Part shown: positions 11,201 to 26,200 of the stretch, piece by piece
How positions within the stretch are numbered: the first letter of the stretch is position 1
Layout: the number at the start of each line of letters is the position of its first letter
Assembly: GCA_025617745.1 (NCBI GenBank)
Contig: CM046853.1
Location: forward strand, 1,546,873 to 1,610,872
DNA length: 64,000 bases
Direction of reading: 5' to 3'
Origin: Heliocidaris erythrogramma
Lineage: Eukaryota; Echinodermata; Echinoidea; Camarodonta; Echinometridae
The notes under the pieces: generated by a model
What the model saw: the letters and a program-made list of their open reading frames with translations, nothing else
Told to the model about the DNA's origin: nothing
The model's database searches: none
Program-made: the position numbers and the translations under genes

Positions 11201-14200
11201 AAAGAACACTGCTTCTGATAATTTTGCTATCTTGTGTATGAAGTTTAAAAAGTATATGAATAATAATGAAGAAATTGTATTTTGTTCATTTTTTATCCAG
11301 ATGCAACAAGTCTGTGTAGCAGAGAACATTCAGATTGAGATGACACCACTCAACATGTACAACAAGTTCATAGAGAGAATCCGACGTCACCTTCATGTGG
11401 TACTTGCATTCAGTCCTATAGGAGATGCCTTCAGGAATAGACTGAGGATGTTCCCTTCTCTTATCAACTGCTGTACCATTGATTGGTTCAAGGTAAGCAT
11501 GTAACTTATCATTCATTGAATAGAATAAGTTCTTCTCCAGTGTGCTTGAAAGGAATATAAGTTTTACGTTTTTGAATGTTTATATTCAGATTGGTAAATG
11601 TGTTTTGGCAGTCTCTTAACATCTTTAATTTAGCCAAATAATTGGTGCTGTATCTTTCTGCTTAAAAACTGTAAATGGCATTAAGTCCCATCATTTGTAC
11701 AGAGTTAATGCCCCTCTTGCTACAAGCAGATGGTATCATGTATGTTTAATATATGCGCTGCCGTGGTTCAGTGACTCCCATTCATATTTTTTCCTGTAGC
11801 ATTGACAATTTTGTCACGAATTTGCCTAACATGAAGTTGCATGATTTTTTAATGTTGGTCTAGTTTTCTAGAACCGTAAGACATATGATTGTTTGTAATT
11901 TCATATAGCTTGAATCATAACATTACAGTGTTCTATAATTTGTATAATATATTAGGTCTAATTTCACATCTTTGAATTTCAAGGCATGGCCTGAGGATGC
12001 TCTAGAGATGGTGGCCCACAAGTTCTTAGATGATGTTGAGATGTCGGATGAGATCAGAGCAGAGACGGTCGTCATGTGTAAACACTTTCATGAGAGTGTT
12101 AGAGCAATGTCAGATAGGTAATATATCGCAGTGCTCTAATAGACAATGACAGATGACGATGGTGATTCACATCATATATGTGGAGCCATATTCACTTAAA
12201 AACATTCAGAAGCTCTTAAACATGTGAGGGCTGATGCCAAGTTCACTTATAATTTGTTCTTTTTGAGATTCCTTATTTGGCTATCCTGACATAAGTAACA
12301 AGAAGTCAAGAAACTATTTCTTTTAAACTGATTAGGCTTGACTCTGACGTATTTGCAATATGCATCTCCAATGACATCCATTTGTATCTCAATTGCTGGT
12401 CTCTTTATATCTTCTACAACCAGAGCAGTAGGTTACTGCAATATCTCGAGTACCTCTTTTTAGATTCTAATCCATTTATGTGCAGGTTAATGAATATATA
12501 GGAAAATTCAACTATTGCTATTGTCCACAGGTTTTTCAACATACTGAGGAGAGCCAACTATGTGACACCAACCTCCTATCTGGAGCTCATCAAGACTTTC
12601 AAGACTCTACTCAATCGGAAGAGGATGGAGATCCTAACCCTCAAGAATAGATACATGGTGGGACTAGAGAAACTTGACTTCGCTGCATCTCAGGTGGGTG
12701 TACAATCTGTGATTGTTCTGATCTCTTATCCATAATAAATAACGATGAGCTTATCTATGACAGCTGCGTTTTCAAATCCTTGAGTAGCTATTGTTTGTGT
12801 GGTGTTCTGATGTGAGAGATATAGGTCCATTTTGTTTTGAACACCATTAATATATAATGTCATGTAAATTTAGGATCGAAAGCTCAGGCCCATTTTGACT
12901 CCATTTTACTCCATTGGCTTGCTATTATTGGATAAGCAGTTTTCAGCAGCTTGTTTCGATATTTAATGAAAATGTGATACATTGTATATTAGGCACAAGT
13001 AAACACATTTGATTTACCTCAAACTACATGTATTTTGTTTCTCAATGCTATTTTTGATCTCATTGATGCAAGATAAGCTATTAAAAATGAAGTTTAAGCT
13101 ATATTCTTTGAGATGATTTCTTTCTCATTCTCTTGCTAGATATCCGTAATGCAAGAGAAGCTAACAGCCTTACAACCTAAGCTGATAAAGAACAGTAAGG
13201 AGACAGATAAACTGATTGTGATTGTACAAAAGGAGACTACGGAGGTAGATGCTAAGAGACAGATTGTAGCTGCTGATGAAGCGGTTGCTAACGCTGCAGC
13301 TAAAGAAGCTCAGGCTATCAAGGTCAGTAAATCTTTCATAGGAAACTAGAAATATATTTGTTAGAATATCATAGGCAGATTTTCCATGTGTTTGCCCCAT
13401 TCGTAGGCAATACAGACTCTATAACCACCCACCGAGAGTGCAAGTTTTGTACATTTGATTGGCAAAATGGTAACAAGCATTTATGTCAAGGTTAATTATG
13501 TTTTGTGTCCATGTAGTATGGAGTATTTGTTTAAAAGGTGTACTACATTTTGATTCATTAATATTATTACAGTTTTTATTTCATTTTGCGTTTAAAACTG
13601 AATTTAAGCTATGGAAGTTTACTAAATTATCTTCAGTTCCTATATCCATTTAAGAAGAAATATTTTCATTTTTGCAAATTTGTAGGAGGATTGTGAAGCC
13701 AATCTAGCTGTTGCCATGCCAGCATTAGATGCTGCAGTGAGAGCTCTGGATACACTCAAACAACAAGATGTCACCATAGTCAAAACCATGTCAAATCCTC
13801 CTGCTGGAGTCAGGCTGGTTATGGAAGCTATCTGCATCATGAAGGTCAGATATGCATCATCATGGTGGTTGTATAAAAGGGGGGAGTTAGGTGGTGGTTT
13901 CAGTTTCAGGTTCAGTTTCAGTTTTATTTTCATTTCCAACATAACAGAACAGAACATTTGATTTAGACAACAAAAAACAATGATACAATTCAATATTCAA
14001 CAATATAATACATTTTACATGGTTTAAGGTTATAAAATAGAAAGTATACATCCAGTATAATAGTTCTTTTTATATTTTTTAAGTTAAACCTGTGGAAATG
14101 GAGGGATCCACTGAAAAGCAGAGCTTGTAGAATGTGGATCCCTCAAAGTAATGACGAACATAATTTTTTGTAACATGTAAATATATTGACTAGAAAAATA

Positions 14201-17200
14201 TAAATATACATAGAAGATTACCAAAATGTGTCAGAATAATAATATAATTATAAATCCATAATTTGAAAATTTGTTACGACACGTATATAGTATAGTGAAC
14301 ATAATAAAAACAAGATATGACAATAGAAAATAAAGCAAGGGAAGAGAGAAATACTCGAGAGAAATACTAATGTAGAGCATACTACAGTGGTTGTGGTGGT
14401 GATGATGATGATGATGTTGATTATGATGATTATGATAGTTGAGGTGATGTTGATGATATTGATGATGTTGATGATGATAATGATGATGGTGATGTTGATA
14501 GTTGGGATCATGTTGTTGTTGATGATAAGGATGATGATGATGATGATGATGATGATAATGATGATGATGATTATGATGATGATAGTGATGATAAGTATTG
14601 GGATGGTGATGGTGATGATGATTTGATGATAATAATAATGGTGATTAAGATGATAGTGATGATAAGTATTGGGATGGTGATGGTGATGATGATTTTGATG
14701 ATAATAATGATGGTGATTATGATGATGATAGTGATGATAAGTATTGGGATGGTGATGGTGATGGTGATGATGATTTTGATGATAATAATGATGGTGATGA
14801 TGATAGTTGGGGGTAATGTCTAAGTTTGGTTGGAAATGGTAATTTTTTCTTCAGATGGTTAAAGCCTTTATAATGATGATGATGATGATGATGATGGTCT
14901 TGTGCAGGTGATGTGTTTCCAATTAAGAATGATGCTGATGGCAACCATCCGAAGAGTAAATCTATCTCTGATGCAAATATGTATGAGTATTGTTTCAGTT
15001 TACTATACACAAGAATGCTGTGTAAGCTTTCAGGCATTCTTCAATATATTCACACTTTGATCACTTCCCTTGACAGTGTATAGTGTCTAATTCATACTGA
15101 ATCAGTCATCTCTTTCCGTTTGCAGGGGATAAAAGGAGAAAGGAAAACCAATGATCAAGGCAAGCCATTCGATGACTACTGGCCAGCTGCAAAAAGAGTA
15201 AGTTTGCTTGACAATTTTGTTGTTATAAACAATAAACTGCTATAAAATACTATATTTTGGAGACGGATACATATTTGAGCAATCAACATGAGAAGTACAA
15301 TAGGGGCATGTATTTATTTGTTTGATTCTTTATTTGCATTGTAGAGTAAACTTCTACCAAACCTTTTAACTGATTTCTTTATTACAAATTTAATTCAGAC
15401 TAAGAGAAGAATCATTTTACTAATGGATGATTAGGTGTAGTGTGTCCCATACTAGACCTATGGTCCATTTGTTCTTCCCAAAATGAAAAATCTCATGATT
15501 TTGCGATGGATAAATGTATTCCTCTAGTTTCACTATAGTGACCACATTAGAACTTGTCATCAATTATTTGTATAGTCATTATAACAGAATCGCTCCGATA
15601 CCATTTACAAATAATAACACATTTCATTGTAGATGCTTGGAGATATGAAATTTCTGGAGTCTCTCAAAGTGTATGACAAGGACAATATCCCTCCTGCCAT
15701 CACCAAGAAGATCCGAGACCAATACATCAACAACCCAGACTTCAAACCTGAGGTTGTCAAGAAGGTATCCTCAGCGTGCGAGGGTCTATGCAGCTGGGTT
15801 AGAGCTGTCGAGGTCTATGATAGAGTGGCCAAGGTAATGCTTAATGTTATATGTCATGTAATCTGATATTGTATCAATAATGCTAATGGTTAGGATTATT
15901 GAATCTCTAAGAGGTCAAGTCTTCAGAAAAAAATAACACCACATGTATTGGCTTGTAGGGTCTCAGTTGAAGAACTTTAGCTATTTATTATAGGTTATTC
16001 ACCTTACATGGTCACAAAATAGACTAATATATGAGACAGGGGATGCTTGCCCCAAGCAACAGATACATATACATGTACTTGTGTTCTTTAATGTTGTCTA
16101 TTCTAAGTCTACCAGAAGAACTTCAAGAAGTTTAATAGTAAGATGAAATATAATAATAATAATAATAATAATAATATATACTTATATAGCGCAAAATACT
16201 AAAGCCTCTAAGCACTTTTTAGAAGTGAAGAGAAAATACATGTATTATATTGAATAATTGATGTTGGTTCAAATATAATTTCTTTTTCTTTTTCTTTTCA
16301 TATAAGAGAATCTGTAAGGTGATGTTGGATTGTTAGTATGAGTTTATAATAAACATCTTTTAACAATATGACATTATCTAGGTGGTTGCTCCTAAGAGAG
16401 CTCGTCTTCAGGATGCGGAGTCTAAGCTGGAGGAACAGCAAGGTCACCTCAATGAGAAAAGAGCTGTCTTGAAGGAGATCATGGGTAAACTACAAGCACT
16501 TAATGATCAACTGGCTAGGAAAGAAGGAGAAAAGAAGGTAGGAGATAATTAGGGAGAAGATGTTGGTTCAAATTAGATTTATAAAATTATATATCTTTTA
16601 GGATCATACATTTAATGATATTGAATAAAATTGTATTCTTATAATATTATATATGTTTTCTTTTGCCAAGTTTATATTTGCATTGCAAACAATCATTCTG
16701 ATCCTATTTTTCTGTTGATTGTTAGTCCTTGATGGATAGCATTTTATTTAATATCCATGACATACTGGTTAAATATGAGAAGTTGTTAGGAGTGACATTA
16801 AACTGCAAATCAGTATTTACTGTTTCATACCATCTCATGCAATAATTAGGGTTTATTAACCCTGTTCCGAGTATTCAATCATATTCCTCATCATGTAAAT
16901 TTTACAGGATTTGGAGGATAATATTGAGTTGACAAAGTTGAAACTGATCAGAGCTGAGAAGCTGATTGCTGGACTAGGAGGAGAAAAGGATAGATGGCTA
17001 CAGGTAAGACGAAGATCATTTAAATTGTCTTATAAAATACTGAAAATACTACTTTTATTTTACAGTGAAGTAAAAATGTAATGCTTGAAATTCTGTATTC
17101 TTAGTACTGTATTTCCTAATTTAGAATTGTGTTTTCTAAAATATAACAATCTTTATCTCCTGATGTACAGCTGACAAAGGAACTAAGTGAGACCTATATC

Positions 17201-20200
17201 AACATTGTTGGTGATGTGTTGTTATCAGCTGGTGTGGTTGCCTATCTTGGTCCATTCACATTGTCCTTCAGACAGGTAAGAATGTCATTTACTTCAAATT
17301 TTATATTGTTAGTATTCATTTGAGTTTTTAAAAGTATTTGTACCAGAATTTGGAACTATTCTGCATCAACATACAATTGAATTATTCCCTGCAGCAATTA
17401 AGTTTGATGATGATGGTGGTGGTGGTGATGATGATGATGATTTGTCAATTATTCAAGGCTTTAGCAGTATAGTAGCTTTATTTCTTTACTAGATGAAGAT
17501 GAAGGACAAAAGGTTTTCCATTTTGCTTTGAAAAACGCTACGTTATTTGCTTTTGTGAAATACACGTACATGTATAAATACATAATTAAAGATGTGAAAG
17601 AACTGATGAAATACTTTACCCATGTTATCAAGTTACAAGTTATGTGTAGATTGTGAAAGCAGTGTTACATTAGACCTTGTATAGTGTGACAAATAAGAAA
17701 CAGATGATTAAAAAACCCTCTCATTTTCTTCATTATGATTACAGGAATGTCTGAAGGAATGGTATGATATGTGTGTTGAGAAGGATATCCCAGTATCCAG
17801 CGTGTTTTCTCTCTCTGCTACTTTGGGAGATCCAGTCAAAGTTAGAGATTGGCAATTAGCAGGATTGCCAGTTGATAAGTAAGTATTAATTAATGAAGAA
17901 CTTGTTGGTTGAAGAATTTGATTATCGACACTATTCTTGACGATGTACTGGAGACGCATTTCCCTATCTAATGGGGTGTTGCAAGAAAGTTGCAATCAAT
18001 TGCAAATCCCCCATTTGCAATCGATTGTAAATATGTACATGTATTTTAAATGGGACTTGCAATCAATTGCAAGACTTGCGACTGATTTGGGGGATTTGCA
18101 ATTGATTGCAACTTTCTTGCAACACCCCCTAAGTTTCTTAGCTTTGGGCACAACTGCCTCCTTTAATCCTGAAGATTATACCTATCAAAATCATAGAGAT
18201 ACTTCTAAGAGAGTTCAGTGATCGGTGGTTTGGGTACAACTGCCTCCTTTAATCCTGAAGATTATACCTATCAAAATCATAGAGATTCTTCTAAGAGAGT
18301 TCAGTAATCGGTGGTTTGGGTACAACTGCCTCCTTTAATCCTGAAGATTATACCTATCAAAATCATAGAGATTCTTCTAAGAGAGTTCAGTAATCGGTGG
18401 TTTGGGTACAACTGCCTCCTTTAATCCTGAAGATTATACCTATCAAAATCGTAGAGATACTTCTAAGAGAGTTCAGTGATCGGTGGTTTGGGTACAACTG
18501 CCTCCTTTAATCCTGAAGATTATACCTATCAAAATCCTAGAGATACTTCTAAGAGAGTTCAGTGATCGGTGGTTTGGGTACAACTGCCTCCTTTAATCCT
18601 GAAGATTATACCTATCAAAATCATAGAGATACTTCTAAGAGAGTTCAGTAATCGGTGGTTTGGCCAGTAGTATCTACATGTACCTGTTCACATTGTACTC
18701 TGGTTTAAGGTACTTCAGAATATTGTACAATCATGTAGTATTATATTATGTTCTAATAGTGAAATGCAAACAGCTGTGAGATTAATGTTTCAAATTACAG
18801 GAAAAAGGGTCATTTCTGTACAATTTATGTTGAATAAAACTGGTGCCATGTGCTATTCACCTTGCTTGTTAATGCTTAACCAATTCAACTTCTATTGACT
18901 CCAGCTTCTCTACAGACAATGCCTTGATAGTGACCAATGCAAACCGCTGGCCACTTATGATTGACCCTCAGGGTCAGGCCAATAAATGGATCAAGAACAT
19001 GGAGAAACCTAACAAGCTGCAGGTTATTAAACTGTCAGATCCCACCTACACAAGAACATTAGAGAACTGCATGCAGGTCAGTCAAATGTGTTTTATTTCA
19101 ACTAATGTTAACCTGTGTAGGCCTACCTGTTGATACTTGTACTTTTACTGTATTGTGTTAGCTGTTGAGAAAGAATAGAAGTATACATTGCTGTATAAAC
19201 TCTTATGAAGGATAATTGTTTAACGTTGTAAATTTATAAACATTGATTGAGGGAGATTAATGAAGGACTGATTTGAAAGGATGATGTGCTTACACTCAAT
19301 TCCATTTTGTTGATTAGTAATCATGAAATGATTCTTTGTTTTTGTTTTGTAATGTATGATTTCATCTACACTATCTTTGAATTTATACATTCTACTGTAG
19401 TGTGATGCAGTTTTCATTTGTTTCATTTAGGAATACTGTCACTATTATTCTAATCCTTGCTCAATTATGTTTATCACAGTTTGGTCAGCCATGTTTGTTA
19501 GAGAATGTTGGAGAGGAATTAGATCCTGTTCTGGAACCACTCCTGTTGAAACAAACCTTCAAACAGGTGAGTTTAACGAAATGTCTTGTGAGATGTAAGA
19601 ATGGCAGTTTATTTTGATCAATTTTATGATAAATTTTGCTCAGTAATACCGTCTACAACCATTATGTGAAATATAACTGAAGGAATTTACATCATCAGAA
19701 TAGTTTGATCAGTGATTTTATCTCATGATTCAAGTTTTATCTGAAATATAATGGAATAAAACAATTCAGTGTCAAAGAAGTCAAGAAAATAATTGATATG
19801 TTGTACTTTTCTCAGAATATATATTAAAGTTTTCAAAGCATTTCATATGTCTTTGTAAATATGTATAATATGTAAATGAAATAGAATAATAAATCATCCT
19901 TGTACTATGACTGAATATGTTACCAACATGTGTTTCAAGCTTCAGATTGCATGGCATCAGATATATGTATGTGCTTGATTTTCAATCTTCAAGAATGAGA
20001 CTCCAAATCTTATAAGATGATTGCTGTTTATTGTGATCAATTTGTGACCATTTTTGAAAAAATGTTGATTCTAATCAGTTTCTTATTGAACAGTGAATAA
20101 CTGAACCAAATGCTTATTTTTTATTGCTGAATCTTATGAATTCCTCTTCTTTTTTATACAGAATGGTTTGGATTACATTCGACTTGGTGATAATGTGGTA

Positions 20201-23200
20201 GAGTTCAGTAAAGACTTCAAGTTCTACATCACAACCAGTCTACGTAATCCACACTATCTACCTGAAGTCTCTGTCAAGGTAACATGGCAAATCAAATTCC
20301 TACCTCATCTTTACCTCATTTGTGTTTTTCAGATTAAATTTTCTGAGCCAGAGGGAATAGTCCAGATATTACAATTTGGAACTACATAATACTGCATTGC
20401 CTTTCACTAGCTCATATTTCATTTTGAATCGTAGATAGCATTAACCCTATCAGGACCAAAGTCAACGACACTATGTACAAAGTGAATAGTATTTTAGTCT
20501 TGTGGTAACTAGAGGGTTAAGGGATTTTAAATGTTCAGCTGTTGACATAAAATTGACAAGATATATGTAACCTGCTGCTTCAAGGTCTTAATCATAATGA
20601 TCTTGTGTCTCTTTATTTACACCTTTGTGTTTTTGAGATCAATACACAAAAGGAGTAATTAGGCTTCCTCATTTTTGAAGTTGTGTCAAAGTTAGACAGT
20701 CTAATGGGGTGTTGCAAGAAAGTTGCGATTGATTGCAAGTTGCAACTGATCGGTACTGACCAATCAAAATCATTGTTGCAAGCGCATCTTCTTGAATGGG
20801 CAGACCCTGAACCATTCAGAATGGTTGTTCTAATTTGCTTTACAATTTGCAATTGATTGCAACTTTCTTGCAACACCCCGTAAGTGTTTTCTAGAGTCTG
20901 TAAAACAAATAGAATCAATAAGATATCCTTGTAGAATAATGCCAACTTTTTTGTGTGTATAATTGCAAACTTGTAGGTGACATTGCTCAACTTCATGATC
21001 ACACCCCTTGGCTTGGAGGATCAGCTTTTAGGCTTAGTTGCAGCCAAAGAGAAGCCAGACTTGGAAGAGAAGAAGAACCAGCTCATCATTGAGAGTGCAA
21101 AGAACAAGAAACAACTCAAGGAGATTGAAGACAAGATTCTAGAGGTTTCTATTCTTCCATTTAATGCCCTGGAGTTCAATAATATGTTCTGCTTTTATAA
21201 ACTTTTGCCATGACAAGAATGTACGTACAGTGCCTTTTTACAGCATGTTTAGTGTAAGTTTTGTTTCTCTTAGTAAGAGCGATTCTTTTGTTGCGAACGT
21301 TTCAAATATTGTGTTTGGGTTTGAAAGCAATAAAGTAATTTTCAATTCATCCCTGTTCCCAGAAGAGAGGACTTGTTGTAAATTCATATCATCTGACAAA
21401 ATGCATCAATTAAACATGATACTATTCCTCCATTAAAGAGCAATTAGAGGTGATGTGATATAAGTCAAATCTGATATTTTGTTAGTGATTGTTTTCCTTG
21501 TTTTAGGTTCTATCCTCATCTCAAGGGAACATCCTAGAAGATGAGACAGCGATTGAGATCTTATCATCATCTAAGGTCCTCTCTAAGGAGATCTCAGAGA
21601 AACAAGAGATTGCCAGCAAGACAGAGACGGAGATCGATGAGACTAGAGATGGATATAAACCTGTAAGAATAACTCCTTTGTGTGAACTTGTTGATACTTG
21701 ATTTCAGATAAGGATAATTTAACCAATCTGAACTGCTCTCACATTTTATAGGTGGTTAATGGGCGTATACATGTTACTTTCTTGGACACCTATAGTATAT
21801 CTCTTAATGCTCATTTCTCTTCTACATTTCCCCATGTTATTTGCAATATATTGTGTATGTAATAATCATTAGGAAGTGAGAGAATAATAAGACATTAAGA
21901 AGTGTGGATGTATTTTCTCTACACACATACACATACAAAATGAACTGATTTACTCTGTCAAAATTACAAATTTACTTACAATGTAAATTGATTTATTAGA
22001 TAGAGACATGTAGATTTCATGTTAAATGGTGTCAAGTATAGTAATAATGAATGATTTGTATTCAGAATCAAAGGAATGACTTTGTCTATTTTCTTACTAG
22101 GTCGCGAAGCATTCATCGATACTCTTCTTCACAATCTCTGACCTAGCTAACATTGAGCCTATGTATCAGTACTCACTAGCTTGGTTTATCAACCTTTATC
22201 TGCAGGTAAGATATTCACTCGGTATGATATGAAAATCACATCTACATTTAAATCAGTTGTATATTATACAAACATTAAATTTTACTTCCTAAATATCCTC
22301 TCTTATACTATAGTTATATTTGATTAAAATTAAATTATTTATATGTACTGTGTATTACCCTGTTATTAGAACATGCATGCATGTTTATACTGTATTAATA
22401 CTTCCCATCACATGAATTTGTTAATATTAAATACAGAATATAGTGAATGTTTTTACTATATATGACCTTCCTTCAATTTTCATAAATGCTGCTCAGTCTA
22501 TCTATGACACAAAAGGAATGACACCAGAAATGTTAGCTGAGATTCCAGTAAGTCTGTGTTTTCATGTAGTGTGTTGAGGTGAAGGAAAGGATTATACGGG
22601 GCTCAATATGCTATGTGTCAGGTTTCACATGGTGGCAGTCATTTTGGGGGCTTTATTTTTGCAGTAATCAGGTGTTTATTTGTTGTTGATTGTGTATCGA
22701 ACGCACTCTTCATGGTGAAGAATAATGTTTCTTCCTTTATTTGCGTGACAGTGAAATTCAAAATGTTTTATATTATGATTTGATTGCTTTAATTTCTGTA
22801 AGGTAATTTACTGTTTTGATATGACATACTGCATATAGTTGATATACATTGCTCTCAATGGTAGCACAGTGCAGTACATGTACATGTCAAGTCTTTGATT
22901 TGATATTCTTGTGTAATTATTTTCCCCTCATTCACCAGTTCATGAATATTACAGTTACTATTTCCATATGCTACTTTACTGACTATAAGAACCAGGATTA
23001 ACACATAGTTATTAAATGAACGAATGCATGTTTGAAATTTAATGCAACATTTATGAAATGTCTCTGTAATACTTGAAATTTTTAATTGAATTAATTTTTA
23101 TAACCAAGATGTGATTTTATAATCTCATTAATGTTGTGTGTAGTCGTGAACTTATAAACCCTGGTTATTTTTGTGGTATTTCTTGCTACTGTACTAACCA

Positions 23201-26200
23201 GTTGGTATTGTAATGATGTGTACACCGTACTGTGTTTCTGCTGCACATAAAGTTCAAATTTGTGATTTTACACAATTTGTGTGTGTGTTCTTATTTTGGG
23301 AATATTTGTTTGGAATGGTGCATTAGTAGAGGTGTCGTGGTCTAGTCACCGGACTCTGGATCACATGAATCACATGGTTCGCGGTTCAAGTCCCGCTGTG
23401 GCACTAATGTCCTTTGGCAAGATATTAATCTACATTTGCCACTCTCCACCCAGGTGTAGTAAATGGGTACCTAGTAGGAATTTATTCCTTGAATGCTTTC
23501 AGCGCCTTAGGGCAGCTGGGCTAAAGCCAGGGTAATAATAATACTTTGTAGGCGCCTTGAGCATCCCCTGGGATGGATATGTGTGCAGTATAATGTAGCT
23601 ATTATTGTTGTTATTATTAGTTCTTAATATTTTTTATTGATAGTCCTAGAATATGACAGTGAAGACCATGTTATCGTTAGTCTTATGTACTTCCACGCCT
23701 AAGCCTATACAATGATGGTATGAATATTGCTTTATGGATAATCAAAGCATATGTCTGATGATACATGTATGAATAATGTTTGTTTTTGTGTCTCTAAAAT
23801 GCCTAAACACCTTTTTAAAACAGAAAGAGAAGGAAATACATTTTATATGGCAAGCATGTTGCAGTGTTTAAAGTACAGTAGGATGGTATGATATTGACTT
23901 TTTTTCTGATTAAATAATGGATACATAATCTAAATGGATGATTGATGTCGTCAGTCACAATTAGTAGTCCTCTAATGTCACAAGTTAAAAAAACAGATTT
24001 TCTAATTCAATGCCCATTATCTCTTCCAGTCCATCAGTCTGAGTGAACCATCCAATGATCTGGAGAGACGTATCAAGAGCCTCAATGATCACTTCACATA
24101 CAGCATCTATCAGAATGTATGCAGGTCATTGTTTGAGAAGGACAAGCTACTATTCTCATTCATACTCTGTATTGGTATAGCAAAGGGCAGGTAAGGGCTA
24201 CATTTCAGAACCTTGAATCACTTTCAGGAATGATTCTATACTGACAGAGAAATTGTGGACTTTCGAAAGCCAAGGCATTTGTTAGGGTGTCATACATCCA
24301 GCTACACACAGTGTATGCACTTTAAAGAAAGTGAAATGGAAGCTTTTTGTCAAGACTCAGATAGGATGTCAATCTATAGAATTGATTGTTTCCTCTTTAT
24401 TGTTAAAGGTAAAAGAATTCTTAAATATCTCACCAACTTTATCTTCCTATGATGTAAAAGATGGGAAGCAAAATGTACTAATAGTGATATTGCATAGTGT
24501 GCTAATAGTGAAGTACCTGATAAAACATTTTCCTGAGATTCAGTATTTAATATTGATGTCCTTGCATTCTATCTGTTTCAGAGGAGAGATTGATGACAGA
24601 GAATGGAGATTTCTACTCACAGGGGGCGTGGCTCTAGAGAACCCATTCCCTAACCCTGCACCTAATTGGTTATCAGACAAGTCATGGGCGGAGCTTGTCA
24701 GAGTGTCACAGCTTGATGCATTTGATGATTTCATGCTCAATTTCAGGAGTAATGTGAGTAAAAGTGAAGTGCTTATTGATGTATATTTGTATGGTAAGGG
24801 AGAGATTGATGTTATTATGAAGGGGAAAGTAATGTTTATTTGTCCTGTTATGCGGGTGTCACATACATTTGAAATTCATTCTAGGAAAAGGTAGACGAAC
24901 AATGATGTAGAATGAAGCAGTAATATAATTATATTCTTTGACATTAATTCAGTACTACATGTAGATATTTCTTATTTTATGAATATGTGAATTAGTCAAT
25001 GAAGTTGTATAATGTAATATTCGTAGAAAACTTTAGAGATTATTTCAAGAAGAAAACACAAAAGACAGTGTGAAAACAATACTGCATAGCAGGCAGTACT
25101 ATTATCTATTTGCTTGTTTAATTTTGCTGTCTAGATTAAATGTTTCCTAGCTTGTGATTCAGAATTCACCCAACCTCATGAATTATAAAGCAGTCAAAAA
25201 TAACGTTTATAATGTTATTGTTGATTTGTCCAGATCTCTGATTGGAAGAAGCTGTATGACTCGCCATCTCCTCATACTGATACCATACCTGAACCCTGGC
25301 AACACTGTCTGAATGAGATAGAGAAACTGATTGTACTTCGTATGATTAGACCTGACAAGGTAAGTTAACACCCTTCACTATTGCTTACCAATATTTCATC
25401 ACAATGTGTACTTATACCATGATCATACTAAACTGTGTCAAGTTGTTTTATATACTATAAAAACAGTAGGATTATTAATCTCTGCAATACACCAGTATCT
25501 AATTAACACTGGGCTGTAAATTTATGCACTCATGAAATGTATTATTTTTTTGTGGATGTATCTTTTGCAGTATATTAATTTATTCATGATTCAGATTCTA
25601 TCAGTTTCTGAGCAGTTGTAACACATTAATCAGACATGTCTCTACCACCAGCAGTATAATTTGAGCCTTTGACACTAAGGAGGTGCATGTATTTATATGT
25701 TTTGGTGCATTCATCATTTGATATACCTGTACTTCATTATCAGATGGTACCAGCCGTTCAAAACTTCATCATCAGGGCTATGGGTCAAGCCTACATTGAA
25801 CCTCCGACCTTTGACCTTGCTAAGAGCTACTCAGACTCATCCTACTTCACTCCTCTCATCTTTGTGCTTTCACCTGGAGCTGATCCCATGAATGTATTGA
25901 TGAAATTTGCTGTGGAAAAAGGTAGGATCAGAATTGATATAAATCCAGTCATATTGAGGTACAAGACAGATATAAATTCAATTTTATGTTATTACAAAGG
26001 TTATTTCTTCATAGGATAAACAACGTATTTGTATCTTGAAGTAAGGTATACATCAGGAAGAGTTAAGATCCTTGGTTTTCTATATTTTTTCAATTCAATT
26101 CAATTCAATTCACATTTATTTTAGATCCAATCTTTGATGAAAACATTTGTTAAAAATACATAAATACATGCAATGCAATTCTATACATAATATACATGAG

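Noticed and set aside
14387..14823. Met/Ile/Val-rich frames
   Set aside because: They are translations of a GAT/ATG trinucleotide repeat inside a dynein intron.
18140..18662. CRISPR-like array
   Set aside because: The units are contiguous 86-bp tandem copies without unique spacers, in a eukaryotic intron.
24331..24894. 187-codon plus-strand frame as a separate gene
   Set aside because: Its central part is the dynein exon 24582-24753. The ends are read-through into flanking introns.
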